Shown: positions 62,239-64,000 of the stretch, one piece after another | Position numbering within the stretch: position 1 is the stretch's first letter | Layout: each line of letters opens with the position of its first letter | Origin: Flavobacteriaceae bacterium | Lineage (GTDB): Bacteria > Bacteroidota > Bacteroidia > Flavobacteriales > Flavobacteriaceae | Assembly (NCBI GenBank): GCA_020435965.1 | Contig: JAGQYS010000017.1 | Coordinates: 82,795-146,794, forward strand | Direction of reading: 5' to 3' | Length of the DNA: 64,000 bases | Translations under genes and position numbers: made by a program | The notes under the pieces: model-generated | What the model was told of the DNA's origin: nothing | What the model saw: only the letters and a program-made list of their open reading frames with translations | Database searches by the model: none

Positions 62239-62460
62239 ATACGAATGAGACGTTATGCTCTTGTTTTCTTCTTTATTGTCGTTATACTTTTTTAATTGTA
62301 ACATCCAATAAACAAAGGCCGCAAACCCGATAATCATAAAAATCCACGAAATGATATTTGCCATAAACCAACTTGTAAGCTCTAAAGTTCTTAAAGCATC
62401 AAAAGGTGCAAAAAGAACGTTTACGAATAAATCCTCTATGGCGTAAAAAAAATCTTTCAT
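62233..62460 (-). CDS. DUF6341-family small membrane protein
   Basis: A 75-residue protein with one clear membrane helix (about 35-57, ISWIFMIIGFAAFVYWML) and a charged tail. The N-terminal DFFYAIEDLFVNVLFAPFDALRTLELTSW is amphipathic and characteristic of the flavobacterial DUF6341 family. Function unknown. The gene order purD, DUF6341, DUF6427, upp is a recurring flavobacterial arrangement, which supports the call. Convergent with purD (6-base overlap). Confidence 0.8.
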   Translation of the reverse strand: MKDFFYAIEDLFVNVLFAPFDALRTLELTSWFMANIISWIFMIIGFAAFVYWMLQLKKYNDNKEENKSITSHSYL

Positions 62461-62480
62461 AAGTACTATTTGTTGTTTTC

Positions 62481-62490
62481 TAACCGGTTA
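62481..62490. other. 10-bp perfect palindrome in the DUF6341/DUF6427 intergenic gap
   Basis: TAACCGGTTA between divergent genes. It could be a small operator; nothing else supports this. Confidence 0.3.
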
Positions 62491-62510
62491 TTGTTAGTAT
62501 ATTTACCAAG

Positions 62511-62518
62511 CAAAAATA
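62511..62518 (-). promoter_or_regulatory. -7 element for the DUF6341 gene
   Basis: The minus-strand octamer TATTTTTG matches TAnnTTTG, 50 bases upstream of the DUF6341 ATG. It lies just before the DUF6427 start. Confidence 0.4.
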
Positions 62519-62530
62519 CAAAAACAGTTA

Positions 62531-63454
62531 ATGATAACAAGCATTTTTAATAAATCTAAACCAATAAATTTTATTATTGTTTTTTTTATCACGGCACTGG
62601 CATTTATTACAGCTAGAACGGGGCTTTTGGATAATCCCATGGCATTAGGCATCATGTTTAAGCAACTGGCGGTGTTTGCCATTTGCATCATCACAATTTT
62701 GTTGTTTGATTTCATCATAACCAAAAACAGTTTAACTAAAAGCAACAATTACGAGATTTTGCTTTTTAGTTTGTTCCTGTTAACCCTCGTGCAAACAACA
62801 AACAACACGCATATTCTATTATCCAACTTTTTTTTGCTGTTGGCTCTTAGGCGAATTATGAGCTTAAGTTCGCAAAAAAGTGTAAAGAGCAAACTTTTCG
62901 ATGCCGCGTTGTGGGTAGCCGTGGCATCGGTATTTTATTTTTGGGCCATCCTATTTTTTGCGGCCGTTATTTTAAGTTTGATTTTATATACCGATAATAA
63001 TATACGCCATTGGGTGCTGCCTTTTTTGGGCGTGGGCACCGTTTTGGTTATTGCAATGAGTGTTTCTATACTATGTTATGGCGATTATTTTGAAATATCA
63101 AAAGAATCGCAAAGTATTAGTTACGATTTTAGCCCCTATAATTCCGTTAAGTTTTTAGTGGCCATAACCATGCTGCTGTCTTTCGGTATTTGGTCGTCCA
63201 TTTTCTATTTACAGAACATCAAAAAGAAGAAAAAAGCATCTAGGGCATCATTCAAAATGGTTATTATTGTTGCTGTTATCGCCTTTATATTGGTATTGCA
63301 GGCACCCAAAAAAAATGGCAGCGAATTTTTGTTTTTGTTTGCGCCATTGGCAATAATTATTACCAATTACATCGAAACCATTGAAGAAAAATGGTTTAAG
63401 GAAGTGTTTCTTGCGGTTTTGGTGCTATTGCCTTTTGTGCTATTAGTGTTGTAG
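62531..63454 (+). CDS. DUF6427-family multi-pass membrane protein
   Basis: A 307-residue protein with about eight membrane helices (FIIVFFITALAFITA; ILLFDFIIT; FFLLLALRRIM; VASVFYFWAILFFAAVILSL; VLPFLGVGTVLVIAMSVSIL; FLVAITMLLSFGIW; VIIVAVIAFILVLQ; FLAVLVLLPFVLLVL). It matches the flavobacterial DUF6427 family, of unknown function. The base composition changes abruptly within it at about 62590: 9 of 60 G+C in the first 60 coding bases, 29 of 60 in the next 60. Its stop overlaps upp by 12 bases. Confidence 0.85.
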   Translation: MITSIFNKSKPINFIIVFFITALAFITARTGLLDNPMALGIMFKQLAVFAICIITILLFDFIITKNSLTKSNNYEILLFSLFLLTLVQTTNNTHILLSNFFLLLALRRIMSLSSQKSVKSKLFDAALWVAVASVFYFWAILFFAAVILSLILYTDNNIRHWVLPFLGVGTVLVIAMSVSILCYGDYFEISKESQSISYDFSPYNSVKFLVAITMLLSFGIWSSIFYLQNIKKKKKASRASFKMVIIVAVIAFILVLQAPKKNGSEFLFLFAPLAIIITNYIETIEEKWFKEVFLAVLVLLPFVLLVL

Positions 63455-64000
63455 TTTGCTGCCATAGGCCAAATCGCCGGCATCTCCAAGCCCAGGAACA
63501 ATATAGCTTTTTTCATCAAGTTCATCGTCAATGGCGGCAATCCATAAATGTACGGTATCGGCAACGTGTTTTTCAACAAAGGCAACACCTTCCTTAGTGC
63601 CAATAACGCTTACCAAATGTACCTCTTTGGGGGTTCCATACGGTTTTAAGGCTTCATAAGTAGCCAACATCGAGCGTCCTGTTGCCAGCATGGGGTCGGC
63701 TAGGATAAGTGTTTTGTTGGTTAAGTTCGGACAAGCTAAGTATTCAACAACAATCTCAAAATTTTCAGGGTCGTTGCCGTGGTGCCGGTATGCCGAAATA
63801 AAAGCGTTTTCGGCGGTATCAAAATAATTGAGTAACCCATTGTGCAACGGGATGCCCGCTCTTAAAATGGAACATAAAACAAGGTCGTTTTCCATTAATT
63901 CAATATTACACAATCCTAATGGGGTTTGAATGGCATGCGGTTTGTGGTTAAAAACCTTGCTCATTTCATACCCTAAAATTTCACCAATACGCTCAATGTT
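63443..64000 (-). CDS. upp: Uracil phosphoribosyltransferase, 5' end outside window
   Basis: Salvages uracil to UMP using PRPP. The frame runs open through 64000 with no start of its own: the ATG at 63964 is internal, because upstream codons read NIERIGEILGYE, the conserved sequence before it. The visible 185 residues include LRAGIPLHNGLLNYFD, LACPNLTNKTLILADPMLAT (the PRPP-binding D-P-M-L-A-T-G-R-S) and ending GDAGDLAYGSK. The base composition is clearly higher in G+C than in the rest of the window. Confidence 0.95.
   Translation of the reverse strand, partial: NIERIGEILGYEMSKVFNHKPHAIQTPLGLCNIELMENDLVLCSILRAGIPLHNGLLNYFDTAENAFISAYRHHGNDPENFEIVVEYLACPNLTNKTLILADPMLATGRSMLATYEALKPYGTPKEVHLVSVIGTKEGVAFVEKHVADTVHLWIAAIDDELDEKSYIVPGLGDAGDLAYGSKLQH

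Noticed and set aside
63443..63964. upp starting at the ATG at 63964
   Set aside because: Upstream codons continue the conserved UPP sequence (NIERIGEILGYE) to the window edge, so this ATG is internal and the gene is cut by the window.
1..64000. CRISPR array, insertion sequence or prophage
   Set aside because: No regularly spaced repeats, transposase, integrase or phage structural gene was recognised on either strand.

Overview
The window comes from the chromosome of an AT-rich member of the Bacteroidota, most likely family Flavobacteriaceae. The evidence is: many genes preceded by the Bacteroidota -7 element TAnnTTTG and no recognisable Shine-Dalgarno sequences; a type IX secretion C-terminal domain; families typical of flavobacteria (DUF4175, DUF4837, DUF6909, DUF6341, DUF6427, GH3-like); and a YbeY with the bacteroidotal HGVLHYCGYKD motif. 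No species is claimed.

Layout. (1) 1-9054: end of a LysE-family exporter; a secreted beta-propeller protein lying between tRNA-Cys and a degenerate copy of that tRNA's 3' end; folB with a zinc-ribbon gene; glnS; a small ORF; an SPFH protein; an outer-membrane barrel; gltX; and an AlkB-like membrane hydroxylase. (2) 9178-25509: a core block with a DUF4175 coiled-coil membrane protein, ybeY, mnmG flanked by two perfect parS-like palindromes, a methyltransferase, an OmpH/Skp-like lipoprotein, a lipid kinase, DNA polymerase III delta', pgk, a LysM lytic transglycosylase, a DUF4837 lipoprotein, tatA, an M23 peptidase and a GH3-like enzyme. (3) 25537-60879: DUF6909, then about 33 kb of surface-polysaccharide biosynthesis. 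(4) 60967-64000: purD, DUF6341, DUF6427 and upp (cut by the window edge).

The polysaccharide locus reads as follows. A Wzz-like chain-length protein comes first, then rfbBACD (dTDP-L-rhamnose). Next is a sulfate-activation block (cysQ, tandem DUF2061, cysC, cysD, cysN). Then come wecB/wecC (UDP-ManNAcA), a Wzx-like flippase, and two tandem HprK-like P-loop proteins that look like diverged duplicates. Two polymerase/ligase-like membrane proteins, a GT4 transferase, a PHP phosphoesterase, a PaaK/CapK-like adenylating enzyme, a PLP aminotransferase, a lipoprotein and a fused dehydrogenase/oxidoreductase follow. A third polymerase-like protein, an alpha/alpha-barrel protein and a WecG-type transferase come next. 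The set ends with ugd plus a UDP-glucuronate decarboxylase (UDP-GlcA, UDP-Xyl) and a polyprenyl-phosphate glycosylphosphotransferase that would start the repeat unit. A GT4 and a second PaaK-like gene close it on the opposite strand. Together these encode donor sugars, initiation, assembly, flipping and polymerisation of a Wzx/Wzy-type heteropolysaccharide. No Wza export channel, Wzc kinase or sulfotransferase is recognisable here.

Most worth a second look: the paired HprK-like genes between Wzx and Wzy; the adenylation/aminotransferase/PHP/lipoprotein set; the sulfate-activation block without an obvious consumer; the twin parS sites; the tRNA-Cys scar; and a sharp base-composition break near 62590, inside the DUF6427 gene, that persists to the end of the window.
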